Below are positions 8,428-17,043 of a stretch of 64,000 nt of DNA, one piece after another. A program made the position numbers and the translations under genes. How positions within the stretch are numbered: position 1 is the stretch's first letter; each line of letters opens with the position of its first letter. Below the pieces are notes generated by a model, which was not told the DNA's origin, did no database searches, and saw only the letters and a program-made list of their open reading frames with translations. Source of the DNA: JAYWDA01 sp043747555 (GTDB taxonomy: Bacteria; Bdellovibrionota; Bdellovibrionia; Bdellovibrionales; Bdellovibrionaceae); NCBI GenBank assembly GCA_043747555.1, contig JAYTOY010000074.1, positions 1 through 64,000 on the forward strand. The letters are read 5' to 3'.

Positions 8428-8568
8428 TTGATCGCTAAATTAACGAAGATTATGGATTATCAGACTTCATCTTTAAGTGCAAAAGACGATATTTTTGCAT
8501 CGCGCTATAATGCTGGATTTTTCCCTGTAGTTGATCTTCATTTAGAAAGAGCTAGCATGAAGGAGTGA
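8428..8568 (+). CDS. Possible small protein (46 aa) coupled to the response regulator
   Basis: TTG at 8428 is preceded by GAGGAG at 8416-8421 with 6-nt spacing. The frame runs 46 codons and ends in TGA that overlaps the next gene's GTG as GTGA. The product is hydrophilic and matches no family I know. It may be a genuine small regulator or a leader peptide that couples translation of the receiver protein. An internal ATG at 8452 is an alternative start. Confidence 0.35.
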   Translation: MIAKLTKIMDYQTSSLSAKDDIFASRYNAGFFPVVDLHLERASMKE

Positions 8569-9089
8569 TAGTCAAAAATGATTTTAACATTCTTATAGTC
8601 GATGACGAGCCCGATCTGTTGGAGATTTTATCTGTGCAGATCGAGGTGAGTGGTTGTGCAGTATTCAAGGCTAAAAATGGGCAAGTGGCTTTGGACTTAA
8701 TTAAAGCTCGCCTAGGTCAAGGGCAGTATTTTGATGCCATTATGTCAGACTTTAATATGCCTCAGATGAATGGCTTGGTGCTTCTAAAAGAAATTAGAAA
8801 ATTAGAATTGGCCGTCCCGTTTATTTTCTATACTGGCTATGGCGACAAAGAAAAGACTCGGGAGGCCTTACGTTTGGGCGCTTTGGACTTCTTAGATAAG
8901 CCTTTCAACCCACAGGAAATGGTAGCTACTGTGACCCGAGCAGCCGAGTTGGGTCGCCTGATGAACGAAATTGATCAGCAGTATATCGATATCGGACATG
9001 AGTTTAAAATTCCAACAGAAAAGTTTGAGAATATTAAAAAAGCTCAAAAAGAACTTTTTCGTGTCCGAGCCTTAACTCAAAAAAAATAA
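8565..9089 (+). CDS. Single-domain response regulator
   Basis: A CheY-like receiver of 174 residues. Visible are the acidic pair DDEPD near residues 13-17, the phosphoacceptor region IMSDFNMPQMNG, the switch Thr in FYTGYGD and the Lys in DFLDKPF. About 50 C-terminal residues after the receiver form a charged helix with no output domain. It probably acts through protein-protein contact with a kinase or motility or second-messenger partner. The GTG start overlaps the small ORF. AAGGAG at 8560-8565 touches the GTG, so the exact start is uncertain. recQ begins 6 nt after the stop. Confidence 0.85.
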   Translation: MIVKNDFNILIVDDEPDLLEILSVQIEVSGCAVFKAKNGQVALDLIKARLGQGQYFDAIMSDFNMPQMNGLVLLKEIRKLELAVPFIFYTGYGDKEKTREALRLGALDFLDKPFNPQEMVATVTRAAELGRLMNEIDQQYIDIGHEFKIPTEKFENIKKAQKELFRVRALTQKK

Positions 9090-9094
9090 AAAAC

Positions 9095-10531
9095 ATGGAT
9101 CCTCGTCAGCGTCTACAAAACAACTTTCCTTACAATGACTTTCGCTCGTATCAGCGGGAAGTGATCGAAGAACTGATGCAAGGAAAAAACTGTGTGGGCT
9201 TAATGCCAACAGGTTCTGGCAAAAGTCTTTGCTATCAATTTTTTGCAAAACCCAATGAAGGCTTAGTCCTTGTTGTTTCTCCATTAATTGCTTTGATCGA
9301 GGATCAGAAAGCGAAATGCCTAAAACTGGGTTTAAAGGCCGCTGGAATCACGTCGATTCAAAATCGCGGAGAACGGGACCGAAATTATGATCAGCTGGCC
9401 AAATGCGAATTAGATATTATTTTTGTAACGCCGGAGCGTTTTCGGGTCTTGGAATTCCGCGAAGCCTTAGAAAAAAATAAAATTCGCCTATTTGCCATCG
9501 ATGAAGCGCATTGTATTTCGATGTGGGGGCATGATTTTAGGCCTGATTACTCAAAGCTGGGAGTGATTCGAGCCCAATTAGGAAATCCTTTAACTTTAGC
9601 TCTGACGGCCACGGCCACGCCCGAAGTTCAAAAAGATATCTTAACGAGCTTAAATATTTTAGAGGCAACGATAAAAACAGATGGTCTTTCGCGGCCTAAT
9701 TTAGCGATCCGCGTGGCTGAGGCCTACGGTTTCGAAGAAAAATTAGAATACGTTACTGAATATTTAAAAACTCTAAAAGGTCCTACCATTATCTATTTTT
9801 CTTTGATTGAAACTTTGCGAAAAGTGTCTCGCTCTTTAGAGCGGAAGCGGGATCACCTGATATTTCATGGTGATTTGCCAGGGAACATCAGGCGTCGAAG
9901 CTTGCGAAATTTTATGGAAGACGAAAGTCCCTTGATGCTGGCGACGCCTGCCTTTGGCTTAGGAATTGATAAAGAAAACATTCGACACATAGTTCATTTT
10001 GAAATCCCAGGAAGTCTTGAAGCTTATTATCAAGAAATTGGGCGCGCTGGGCGCGATGGCAAGGCGGCAGATTGTTTATTAATGTATGACGAAGATGATA
10101 TCAGTCTGCAGATGAATTTTTTGAAATGGTCTAATCCTGAACCAGAATTTGTTCGTCGAGTTTACGAGCTGATCGTTAATCACCGGGACCGCGTTGATGA
10201 CGGCGGCTTTGATTATATTCGCGAGCAAATGGTGTTTAAAACAAAAACAGATTACCGGATTGAATCCAGTGTTAATATCTTAGAGCGGTGGGGCTGTTTA
10301 GAAAAAACTGAAGACCCTTTTCCTTTCAGAGCTGTTCGATGTCCAGAAGAAAGCGATTTTACATTGGAGCAACCTGAAAAAAGATTCCGATGGGCTAACA
10401 AAAAGCTATTAGACTTAGTTCAATTTATAAAAAACAAAGAAGAGTGCCGGTTGAATCAAATTTATTTGTATTTTGGTCATGAAAAGGAAAGGCCTTGCGG
10501 TCAATGCGATGCCTGCTTGGACGAAGGATGA
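9095..10531 (+). CDS. recQ: RecQ-family ATP-dependent DNA helicase (short form)
   Basis: A superfamily 2 3'-5' DNA helicase of 478 residues. Motif I is GLMPTGSGKS, motif II DEAHCISMWGHDFRPDY, motif III LALTATATPEV and motif VI QEIGRAGRDG. After the core comes a roughly 110-residue region that looks like a winged helix. The zinc site ECRLNQIYLYFG...CGQCDAC then sits at the extreme C-terminus. In E. coli RecQ the zinc module precedes the winged helix and an HRDC domain follows, so this form lacks HRDC and appears rearranged. It acts in recombination repair and fork restart. Its stop overlaps the aat start (ATGA). Confidence 0.9.
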   Translation: MDPRQRLQNNFPYNDFRSYQREVIEELMQGKNCVGLMPTGSGKSLCYQFFAKPNEGLVLVVSPLIALIEDQKAKCLKLGLKAAGITSIQNRGERDRNYDQLAKCELDIIFVTPERFRVLEFREALEKNKIRLFAIDEAHCISMWGHDFRPDYSKLGVIRAQLGNPLTLALTATATPEVQKDILTSLNILEATIKTDGLSRPNLAIRVAEAYGFEEKLEYVTEYLKTLKGPTIIYFSLIETLRKVSRSLERKRDHLIFHGDLPGNIRRRSLRNFMEDESPLMLATPAFGLGIDKENIRHIVHFEIPGSLEAYYQEIGRAGRDGKAADCLLMYDEDDISLQMNFLKWSNPEPEFVRRVYELIVNHRDRVDDGGFDYIREQMVFKTKTDYRIESSVNILERWGCLEKTEDPFPFRAVRCPEESDFTLEQPEKRFRWANKKLLDLVQFIKNKEECRLNQIYLYFGHEKERPCGQCDACLDEG

Positions 10532-11190
10532 AGTCCAGCATTCAATTCCCAGATATTCATCTGACTTATGAAGACGGCCTTCTTGCCGTCGGGGGCAGTT
10601 TGGATGTGGCCACTTTATTTGAAGCCTATAAAAGAGGAATATTTCCTTGGCCGCAGGTCGGCTATCCTATGCTTTGGTTTTCTCCTGAAAAAAGAGGTGT
10701 GCTTGATTTTTCGGATCTTCATGTTCCTCGCAGTTTAGAAAAACAGCAAAAGCAGCAGGAATATACTTTTACTATCGACCAAAATTTTGAGCAGGTGATT
10801 GAAGCCTGTCAAAGTCAGCCCCGTAAAAACCAAAGTGGCACATGGATCGTTCCTGAACTTAAAAAAGCTTATGTTAATTTTCATCAAGCTGGATTCGCCC
10901 ATAGTGTTGAGTGTTGGAAAGATTCTGTGCTGGTTGGTGGGATCTATGGTGTTTTTGTCGAAGGTGTTTTTAGCGGTGAAAGTATGTTCCATAGGCTACC
11001 GAATGTTTCAAAACTAGCGTTTCTCTTCTTAGTTCAACACTTGGAAGCTCGGGGATTAAAGTGGATGGATATTCAAATGGTGAGCCCTGTGACGGAAAAC
11101 TTGGGCGGAAAATATATTTCTAGAGATAAGTTTTTGAATCGAATTCAGACCAGCCAAAAAAAATGGCAAGTTCAGAATTTTTCATTTTAG
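10528..11190 (+). CDS. aat: Leucyl/phenylalanyl-tRNA-protein transferase
   Basis: Adds Leu or Phe to N-terminal Arg/Lys of proteins, marking them for ClpS/ClpAP degradation under the N-end rule. The 220-residue protein shows the family hallmarks: DGLLAVGGSL, AYKRGIFPW, WFSPEKRGVL, a GGIYGVFVEGVFSGESMF block and LKWMDIQM. ATG 10528 overlaps the recQ stop as ATGA. The longer start at 10495 lies deep inside recQ and is unlikely. The stop shares TTAG with the convergent cyclase gene. Confidence 0.94.
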   Translation: MKSSIQFPDIHLTYEDGLLAVGGSLDVATLFEAYKRGIFPWPQVGYPMLWFSPEKRGVLDFSDLHVPRSLEKQQKQQEYTFTIDQNFEQVIEACQSQPRKNQSGTWIVPELKKAYVNFHQAGFAHSVECWKDSVLVGGIYGVFVEGVFSGESMFHRLPNVSKLAFLFLVQHLEARGLKWMDIQMVSPVTENLGGKYISRDKFLNRIQTSQKKWQVQNFSF

Positions 11191-12530
11191 CTTTTTTTGG
11201 AAGCCTTGTAGATCGTAATTCGATCTCGTCCATTTTTCTTTGAATTGTACAAGGCCTCGTCGGCCGTTTTATAGAACTCACGAACCGCCATACTTTTAGA
11301 GTCCCAAAGAGACACTCCAAAGCTAGAGGTGACCTTTAAAACTTTCCCATCATAGGGCATGTTTAAGGCGCGAATCCTGTTGGCCAGATCTTCGGCGTAA
11401 GTCATGACCTTATCAAGAGCTAGCTGTGGGATTAGAATCGCGAACTCTTCGCCTCCGACACGCGCAACGACGCTGTCTTTGGGAAGATTAATTTTTAGAG
11501 TCTGTCCCATATTTTGAAGGACCAGATCTCCGGCCGGATGCCCATATGTATCATTAACCTTTTTAAAAAAATCGATATCCAGCAAGACGAGGGAAAGGTC
11601 TGAGTAAGCTTTTGTAAACTCATCCAGTTTTTCGCGAAAAAATCGAGCGTTAAAAAGGCCAGTCAGGTCATCGTAGATACTTAGTTTTTCAAGCACCATA
11701 TTTTCAAGCATGATCGACATTTGCTCGGCTAGGGTTCGAAGGGTGTCGTGATCTAAATGAGCTGTTGAAAGATCGCTACAGATGGGAACTGCTAACAAAT
11801 AGCTATTTTTACTCTGGGCTCGGATCGGTATCACAACAAGTTGCTCTAGGCCTGAAACAAAACCCAGTTGAAGCTCGGAAAAATCACTAGCTAAATAGGT
11901 TTTGTATTGATCCGGCAACTGCGACTGCCTCAGTGTTACAATCAATGAGTCGCTGGTCGGTGCTTGTTTCGTGTAAATACCTGCGACAACTTTTTCGGGC
12001 GATATAAGGTAAGCGCTGTCTAACTTGAATTGCTGAAGGACATGCAGGCCAAACTCACGTAGTAATTGAATAGGTTCACGCACCATGCGAATTTTTTGTA
12101 AAAGATGATTTAAAGACTTCATCTCATCTATTTTGCGATCCTTGGAATCCATTTCTTTTTTATATTTACTTTTTAATTGCTCTTCTAGAGTCAGATCTTG
12201 CATTACAAAAAGAATCACAGTTTTTTCATCGTGCTTACGGGGAATTAAACAATATTGGCCGATGCCGTCTTCATTGGATTTTGTTTTAAAGCGAATGACC
12301 CTTGAATTTGTCGCTTCCGCAGTGACAAGATCTTTAGGCTCGACCGGTTTGCCATCAAATTCTAAAAAAAGTTTTGTTAGCGGCATTTTGCCAATAATTC
12401 TATGAATAGGAAAGCCGACAATTTGTGCGAAAGATTCATTGCAATAGATCACCAGACCGTCCTCGTCTAAGGCGGCCAAAGAATCATAAAAATGATCGAG
12501 TGGTGAAAAATCCAATGTAAAACCTCGCAT
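11187..12530 (-). CDS. PAS-GAF-like-GGDEF diguanylate cyclase
   Basis: A 447-residue signalling protein. An N-terminal PAS domain (about 12-120; DEDGLVIYCNESFAQIVGFP) is followed by a coiled-coil linker (KSKYKKEMDSKDRKIDEMKS), then a GAF-like region (about 150-285) and a GGDEF domain with active-site GGEEF. It therefore probably makes cyclic di-GMP from two GTP. The residues before the active site read LPKD where product-inhibited enzymes have RxxD, so the inhibitory I-site lacks its Arg. There is no membrane segment, so it senses inside the cytoplasm. Confidence 0.88.
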   Translation of the reverse strand: MRGFTLDFSPLDHFYDSLAALDEDGLVIYCNESFAQIVGFPIHRIIGKMPLTKLFLEFDGKPVEPKDLVTAEATNSRVIRFKTKSNEDGIGQYCLIPRKHDEKTVILFVMQDLTLEEQLKSKYKKEMDSKDRKIDEMKSLNHLLQKIRMVREPIQLLREFGLHVLQQFKLDSAYLISPEKVVAGIYTKQAPTSDSLIVTLRQSQLPDQYKTYLASDFSELQLGFVSGLEQLVVIPIRAQSKNSYLLAVPICSDLSTAHLDHDTLRTLAEQMSIMLENMVLEKLSIYDDLTGLFNARFFREKLDEFTKAYSDLSLVLLDIDFFKKVNDTYGHPAGDLVLQNMGQTLKINLPKDSVVARVGGEEFAILIPQLALDKVMTYAEDLANRIRALNMPYDGKVLKVTSSFGVSLWDSKSMAVREFYKTADEALYNSKKNGRDRITIYKASKKS

Positions 12531-12595
12531 TGTCTTATCGGATCAATGCCGGTTGACTACGAGGTCCAGATCGATGAATAAAGTCGATGGACCAA

Positions 12596-13534
12596 CTAAA
12601 GGCCAGACGTTGGACAAAATTTGGGAGCGTCAGCCACCTTTTGAATCTGCGCGCGACCTTGTCGACCAGTATTTGAAACATAGCTTCCCGAAAAAATGAT
12701 CGAAGGCCCTGGCTGCCGTTCTAGACTCACTGTTAGGGACTCTTTCCCAGCAGAAGTTGTTTTTAAATACAGGGTTCCTGGGCCATCGTAGGGCACAAAA
12801 AAAGCGGCCATTGTCATACCTTCAAAGCCATTCGCTTGTGTGACCACGGATAAAGAAAGATCTCGGAATGCTTGAATACTTAAATCCTGAGTTATCGGTG
12901 CAAAGCCCTCTGGCCGGCGAGTGAACTCGTAAAGACCAGTGAGCTCTTCTACTTTAGGCCGCACAACTTTGTAAAAGGAATCACAGGTGTCTAAAAAATC
13001 TAAGTTTGAAATACGACTGGTGCGAGTGACTTCAATCGTTCCTAACTTTCCACTCAACTGATTGATACTTCCAATCAGTTGATCTCCTCGGACATTGATT
13101 TCCATACTCGAAGCTTCAAATTGTCCAACCTTATCAATAGCTTTAATATTGTTAAGTTGAAACTTACTGTTGGGCAAATAGGTCCCTGATAATTTTGCGT
13201 CTTCTGACAAAATAACATCACTACGTTTAATTCGAGCTCCTAAAATAGATCCTGTCGCAGTGGTGCCACCTCCAATAGTTCCCCCACCAGAGGTCCCGCC
13301 GGCTGTGCTGCCCATGTTATTAAGGGTCATAATAATTTCATAGGCCTTGCCTTGAATATTTAAAAAGCCTTCGTAGGTGCCAACGACTTGCTCAACCTCA
13401 GCGTCACGATCAGCTTTCTGCTGACTTTCCCGGCGTTGCTGTTCATCGCGGACTTCTTTTTTATCAAATGAGCAAGCGCTGAACTGAAAAGAAAGCACAG
13501 CTAAAAATATTAAATTGAGTGTCTGGAATTTCAT
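12596..13534 (-). CDS. Putative lipoprotein of the tolC operon
   Basis: A 312-residue protein with a clear type II signal peptide (LIFLAVLSFQFSAC, lipobox FSAC with Cys at about 21). A charged linker (KKEVRDEQQRRESQQKADRDAEVE) follows, then a region with a Gly/Thr-rich low-complexity patch (GGTSGGGTIGGGTTATG). No family is recognised. Its start overlaps the tolC stop by 4 nt, so it is the last gene of the four-gene envelope operon 15707-14964-13531-12596. It is probably anchored in a membrane facing the periplasm. Confidence 0.75.
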   Translation of the reverse strand: MKFQTLNLIFLAVLSFQFSACSFDKKEVRDEQQRRESQQKADRDAEVEQVVGTYEGFLNIQGKAYEIIMTLNNMGSTAGGTSGGGTIGGGTTATGSILGARIKRSDVILSEDAKLSGTYLPNSKFQLNNIKAIDKVGQFEASSMEINVRGDQLIGSINQLSGKLGTIEVTRTSRISNLDFLDTCDSFYKVVRPKVEELTGLYEFTRRPEGFAPITQDLSIQAFRDLSLSVVTQANGFEGMTMAAFFVPYDGPGTLYLKTTSAGKESLTVSLERQPGPSIIFSGSYVSNTGRQGRAQIQKVADAPKFCPTSGL

Positions 13535-14970
13535 TGGGGCTCCGGGTTAGGAATCAATTCATCACGAGCAGCCGCCCATTCATTAAGGGCGATTTGATAA
13601 TCGCCAATTGAACGAACATATTCTACTTCTGATGAAAAATACTTATTCATAGCATCGATTAAAATCGCAATATCTGTACGGCCCTGATTGTAAGACCTTG
13701 TTAATTCCTGAATCGCTTTTTCGCGATATTCTTTTTGCAGTTTTTTACTTTGGGCAATCGCAAAGGTCGATGTGACCTTTCTTTCGGCTTGGCTCTGCTT
13801 ATTTTTTTCTTCAAGGCGCTGGCGCTCAAGGCGGGCTTGCTCCAATTCAAAAGTAGCCCTGCGATTGAACTCTGTTTGCGCTTGTAAATCAGAGCCAAAA
13901 TTATATTGAAATTTAAGTCCTACGTAATATTTTGGATGATCGCCGGCCTTCACCTGATTTAAAGCTAAACTGGCATCGTCATCAAGGCCACTCGCGCCCA
14001 TTTTGCCGACAAAATTAAGGATCGGAAGTTTTTTTGACTTGGCCGCACGCAAAGAATCATTGGCAGCTTTAACTTTTAATCTTTGCGAGATAAGACTTCG
14101 CCGCTCTTCAATAGGCAGTTCATTTAATTTTGGCGCCGCCGGGAGCTCTGTCGGAATTACAAAATTAATTTCAGTCCCAGGAGCTATCCCAAGCAGGGTC
14201 TGAAGTTGGTCCATATTTTTCAAATAATCGACGGAAGCAACTTTTACGATTTGAATACGAGTTTCGTACTCGGCTTGAATCTGGGTGAATTCACCGGGAG
14301 ACGAATAACCCACAGAGTTTTTTCTTTTCACAACAGCAACTAATTTTTCGTAGCGTTCTTTGGAGGCTAAAGCTTCTTTAAAATTTTCTTCAGCAACATA
14401 GGTATTCCAGAACTGACGAAGCGTTTCAAGGACGAGGCTTTGAAGCTCATTGATGCGTAAGATTTTTGTGGCTTCGTATTCGACTTCAGCGGCGCGAACT
14501 GTCGCTCGATCGCCAATCCCGAAAAAATTCCCCAGCAGGGCCTGTTCAAGGGTGAATGTTGCGGTATCCAGAGTCAGAGGAATTTGATTTACAGGTGAAA
14601 TATACTTTTGTGAAATTCGCGTATAATCGAAAGCTAAAGTCGTGCCAGTCACAAATGATTTTGAAAGCCCAAGAGTGGCTTTTCGTCGTTCTATGTTGGG
14701 GTCAACACCATAAAGAGTGAAGTTTTCAGTGCGATCTTTCTCAAAGCCAGATTCAAGGTTGATCTTCCAATCGTAAGTCGACAAGGCTTCATAAGTTTTC
14801 AAAGCAAAAGTCTGATAGTTGGCGTTCACTTCTTTGGTTTTTAAGCCTTGTCGCAAGACCAAATCAGCTGCGTCGCTGGGGCTCAGCTTTAAGGTGGGGC
14901 CGCTTTTTTCCAAAACGGAAGGGGCCGCGAGCGCCATCAGGCTTGAAAGAATGAAAATACTGATCACCAT
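13531..14970 (-). CDS. TolC-family outer membrane channel protein
   Basis: A 479-residue outer-membrane efflux protein with a signal peptide (SIFILSSLMALAA). It has the two-repeat architecture of the OEP family: long alpha-helical, heptad-rich regions (for example ILRINELQSLVLETLRQFWNTYVAEENF and the Lys/Glu/Gln-rich stretch near 375-420). These are separated by strand-rich segments such as YYVGLKFQYNFG. It should trimerise into a periplasmic duct. The operon is divergent from an RND pump at 17044, the natural inner-membrane partner. No HlyD-type adaptor gene is seen in the window. Confidence 0.87.
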   Translation of the reverse strand: MVISIFILSSLMALAAPSVLEKSGPTLKLSPSDAADLVLRQGLKTKEVNANYQTFALKTYEALSTYDWKINLESGFEKDRTENFTLYGVDPNIERRKATLGLSKSFVTGTTLAFDYTRISQKYISPVNQIPLTLDTATFTLEQALLGNFFGIGDRATVRAAEVEYEATKILRINELQSLVLETLRQFWNTYVAEENFKEALASKERYEKLVAVVKRKNSVGYSSPGEFTQIQAEYETRIQIVKVASVDYLKNMDQLQTLLGIAPGTEINFVIPTELPAAPKLNELPIEERRSLISQRLKVKAANDSLRAAKSKKLPILNFVGKMGASGLDDDASLALNQVKAGDHPKYYVGLKFQYNFGSDLQAQTEFNRRATFELEQARLERQRLEEKNKQSQAERKVTSTFAIAQSKKLQKEYREKAIQELTRSYNQGRTDIAILIDAMNKYFSSEVEYVRSIGDYQIALNEWAAARDELIPNPEPQ

Positions 14971-15710
14971 GCCAACCGAGTCCCCAACTCTATGGAATCA
15001 GTCGGTAAGAAAATTTCTGAAGTCTGGGGATTTAATAAATTTCTATTTACGTAAGATAATAAAACTTGCCAATTTTTGGGAGCATTAATGTGCATCCCGG
15101 CTGAGAAAAATTCGAAATTACTTTCGCGGGAAACTTTCGAATAAGCACTGGATCCTGTTTGCGAGTAATTAACAACGCCAACACCTAGGTCGCTTTGAAA
15201 CCCCCAGCTGCCAGGCGTTGGCTCAAAGGCCAAATGGAAACCAACATCGGTTAACAAAGTTGTCAGGCGCGCCTCTGGATCTTGAGTCTTATCGGAAAAT
15301 GAAACTAAGCTTTGCTGAGAACTGTAACCCGCATGCAACAGAAAACCCCACTTCAAATGCTGGGAAGGAGCCTTAAATTGCAGCCCGAATTCTAATGACG
15401 GTAAATAAAAAGCTGACATATTTTCCAAACGATAAGGCACTGTGTTGTAGCCTTGCAACTGCCCGGATGGTTGAAAACTTTGAACCTTCACCCCGAGCAG
15501 CCAATCGTAAGAGCGAGTTTTAAATTCGGGAGTGGGATCTTTTAAAATAAGTAGTGAAGTTGAATTTGAGTTAAGACCCACATCGCTAGCCACAGTTTGA
15601 TGCACCCGGGGTGATTCTGCTTCTTGAGAGGCCTTGCTGATCAATTCATTGTTAGCAAACGCAACAGTGGCAACTAAAAGTGCTAAGAAAATAAAACAAA
15701 GTTTTGTCAT
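14964..15710 (-). CDS. Hypothetical exported protein, probable outer-membrane beta-barrel
   Basis: A 248-residue protein with a signal peptide (MTKLCFIFLALLVATVAFA) and alternating hydrophobic strands rich in Tyr, Trp and Phe (YDWLLGVKVQSF, WGFLLHAGYSS, VGFHLAFEPT, WQVLLSYVNRN). It ends in an aromatic residue (TRLAW), as many outer-membrane barrels do. ATG 15710 overlaps the upstream gene stop as ATGA. The longer start at 15776 lies inside that gene. The stop overlaps the tolC start by 7 nt. No family recognised. Confidence 0.7.
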   Translation of the reverse strand: MTKLCFIFLALLVATVAFANNELISKASQEAESPRVHQTVASDVGLNSNSTSLLILKDPTPEFKTRSYDWLLGVKVQSFQPSGQLQGYNTVPYRLENMSAFYLPSLEFGLQFKAPSQHLKWGFLLHAGYSSQQSLVSFSDKTQDPEARLTTLLTDVGFHLAFEPTPGSWGFQSDLGVGVVNYSQTGSSAYSKVSRESNFEFFSAGMHINAPKNWQVLLSYVNRNLLNPQTSEIFLPTDSIELGTRLAW

Positions 15711-16867
15711 TGAGGGATTCCTTGAAGTGTCCACTGGGGTTCTACGCAGGGATAAAAAGTAGCAATCATTCGCCAAATTCCAGTGGTCGTATTTAAAGCG
15801 ATCAATCCGCCCTTGGAATAAAGGCTAAAATAAATTTCATCATCTTGGGGAGCTTTAAAACCGCCAGACATCAGGTGTTCAGGAACAGCCGTTCCCAATT
15901 GAGTCAGCAACTTTTCTGGGAAAGGCCAGTGGCTGAATGAGGAGGAGTTTAGTTCTAAGTGCAAAATGTTTGCTTGCCCGGCAGCGCCTTTTTCAGTCGT
16001 CAGGTATTGTTCAGTCCAGTAGACCTTTAAGCCCGTGTTATGAACTGAATAAATCAAGGGCCTACTTGTGGGGTGACTTATTTTTACAAGTTCAGATTTA
16101 TTTTTGGAATCATATTCCACAAGGGATGCACTGGGTGATCGCGAATCAAATTCAAGCCAAACCCAGTTTTTACGGACTGGATTGAACTCGAGGCTCATGG
16201 TTTCATTTTTTGAAACAGGAGTGACAAAGGCCACTTTAAAAGTATTAAAATCATAGGCCACTTGTTGCCAACGAAATGTTTTTTGATTGTAGAGGTCAAA
16301 AATTAAATAATTTGCACTGGCCGAAAATCGAGGGTTGGCAAGAAATGGCTGTAAACGGACAGAGCGAGTGGCCCCAGTTTTTAAATCGTAAATCAAAAAC
16401 TCATCACTGCTGGCGCCCGCAAAAACAAAGGTGTTCCCCTTTTGCGTGACTAAGCTCCTGCCGAAGCCCTTCGCTTCTAAATCAGTGACTAGATTCGCTG
16501 ATAAGCTTCGCGAAGGCGATAAAAGTTCGCTGGTGGCGTGGCGCCGACCCACATGCGCTGCAGATCGATAAATATTTACTTTGCCGTTTTGGGTTTGGGC
16601 CCGAATGATGAGTTGAATTTTCAAATCGTCGCCAGCGTAAGGCTGGTAATCTAGCATATTTTGAAACGGAGAGTTTTTTTCGTCAGTAAAATCTAGGGTA
16701 GGAGCAAAGTAGCTTTCGCGAACATGGCTGGGAAAAGTGTTGAGTCGCCCGGATTCCCCGTAAGTTTGACTCTTGCAAAAAATCGTCAAAACCGGGGAGG
16801 CAAAGGCGGACGTGCTGATTAAAAGAAATGTCCCGAAAGCCAAATTTAAAAAGGCGGCTGGAAGCAT
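15707..16867 (-). CDS. Hypothetical exported protein, possible beta-propeller
   Basis: First gene of the envelope operon, 386 residues. It has a signal peptide (MLPAAFLNLAFGTFLLISTSAFA) and then strand-rich sequence with repeated hydrophobic-turn patterns (FVFAGASSDEFLIYDLKTGATRSV, YLIFDLYNQKTFRWQQVAYDF) that suggest a TolB or WD-like propeller. ATG 16867 has GGAG six bases upstream and is preferred over TTG 16873. It is divergent from the RND gene, with about 175 bp between the starts that must hold both promoters. Function unknown. Confidence 0.65.
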   Translation of the reverse strand: MLPAAFLNLAFGTFLLISTSAFASPVLTIFCKSQTYGESGRLNTFPSHVRESYFAPTLDFTDEKNSPFQNMLDYQPYAGDDLKIQLIIRAQTQNGKVNIYRSAAHVGRRHATSELLSPSRSLSANLVTDLEAKGFGRSLVTQKGNTFVFAGASSDEFLIYDLKTGATRSVRLQPFLANPRFSASANYLIFDLYNQKTFRWQQVAYDFNTFKVAFVTPVSKNETMSLEFNPVRKNWVWLEFDSRSPSASLVEYDSKNKSELVKISHPTSRPLIYSVHNTGLKVYWTEQYLTTEKGAAGQANILHLELNSSSFSHWPFPEKLLTQLGTAVPEHLMSGGFKAPQDDEIYFSLYSKGGLIALNTTTGIWRMIATFYPCVEPQWTLQGIPQ

Positions 16868-17043
16868 CGACAACTCCGGTTTAAACGACCATTAAAACAC
16901 TGATGAAGACCTAGTGAGATAAGGCGAAGCCTACAAAATGTCAAACAAGCTCCCCAACGATGAAAAAAATAAGCGGTTCTTGCTGGATGGCAAAACGCTA
17001 ATTTCTGCATGACTAAGTCTTTGATTCTTCCTATTGTCGGCCC

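Noticed and set aside
16938..17012. 24-codon ORF upstream of the RND gene
   Set aside because: No Shine-Dalgarno site at usable distance, and it lies in the shared promoter region of two divergent genes.
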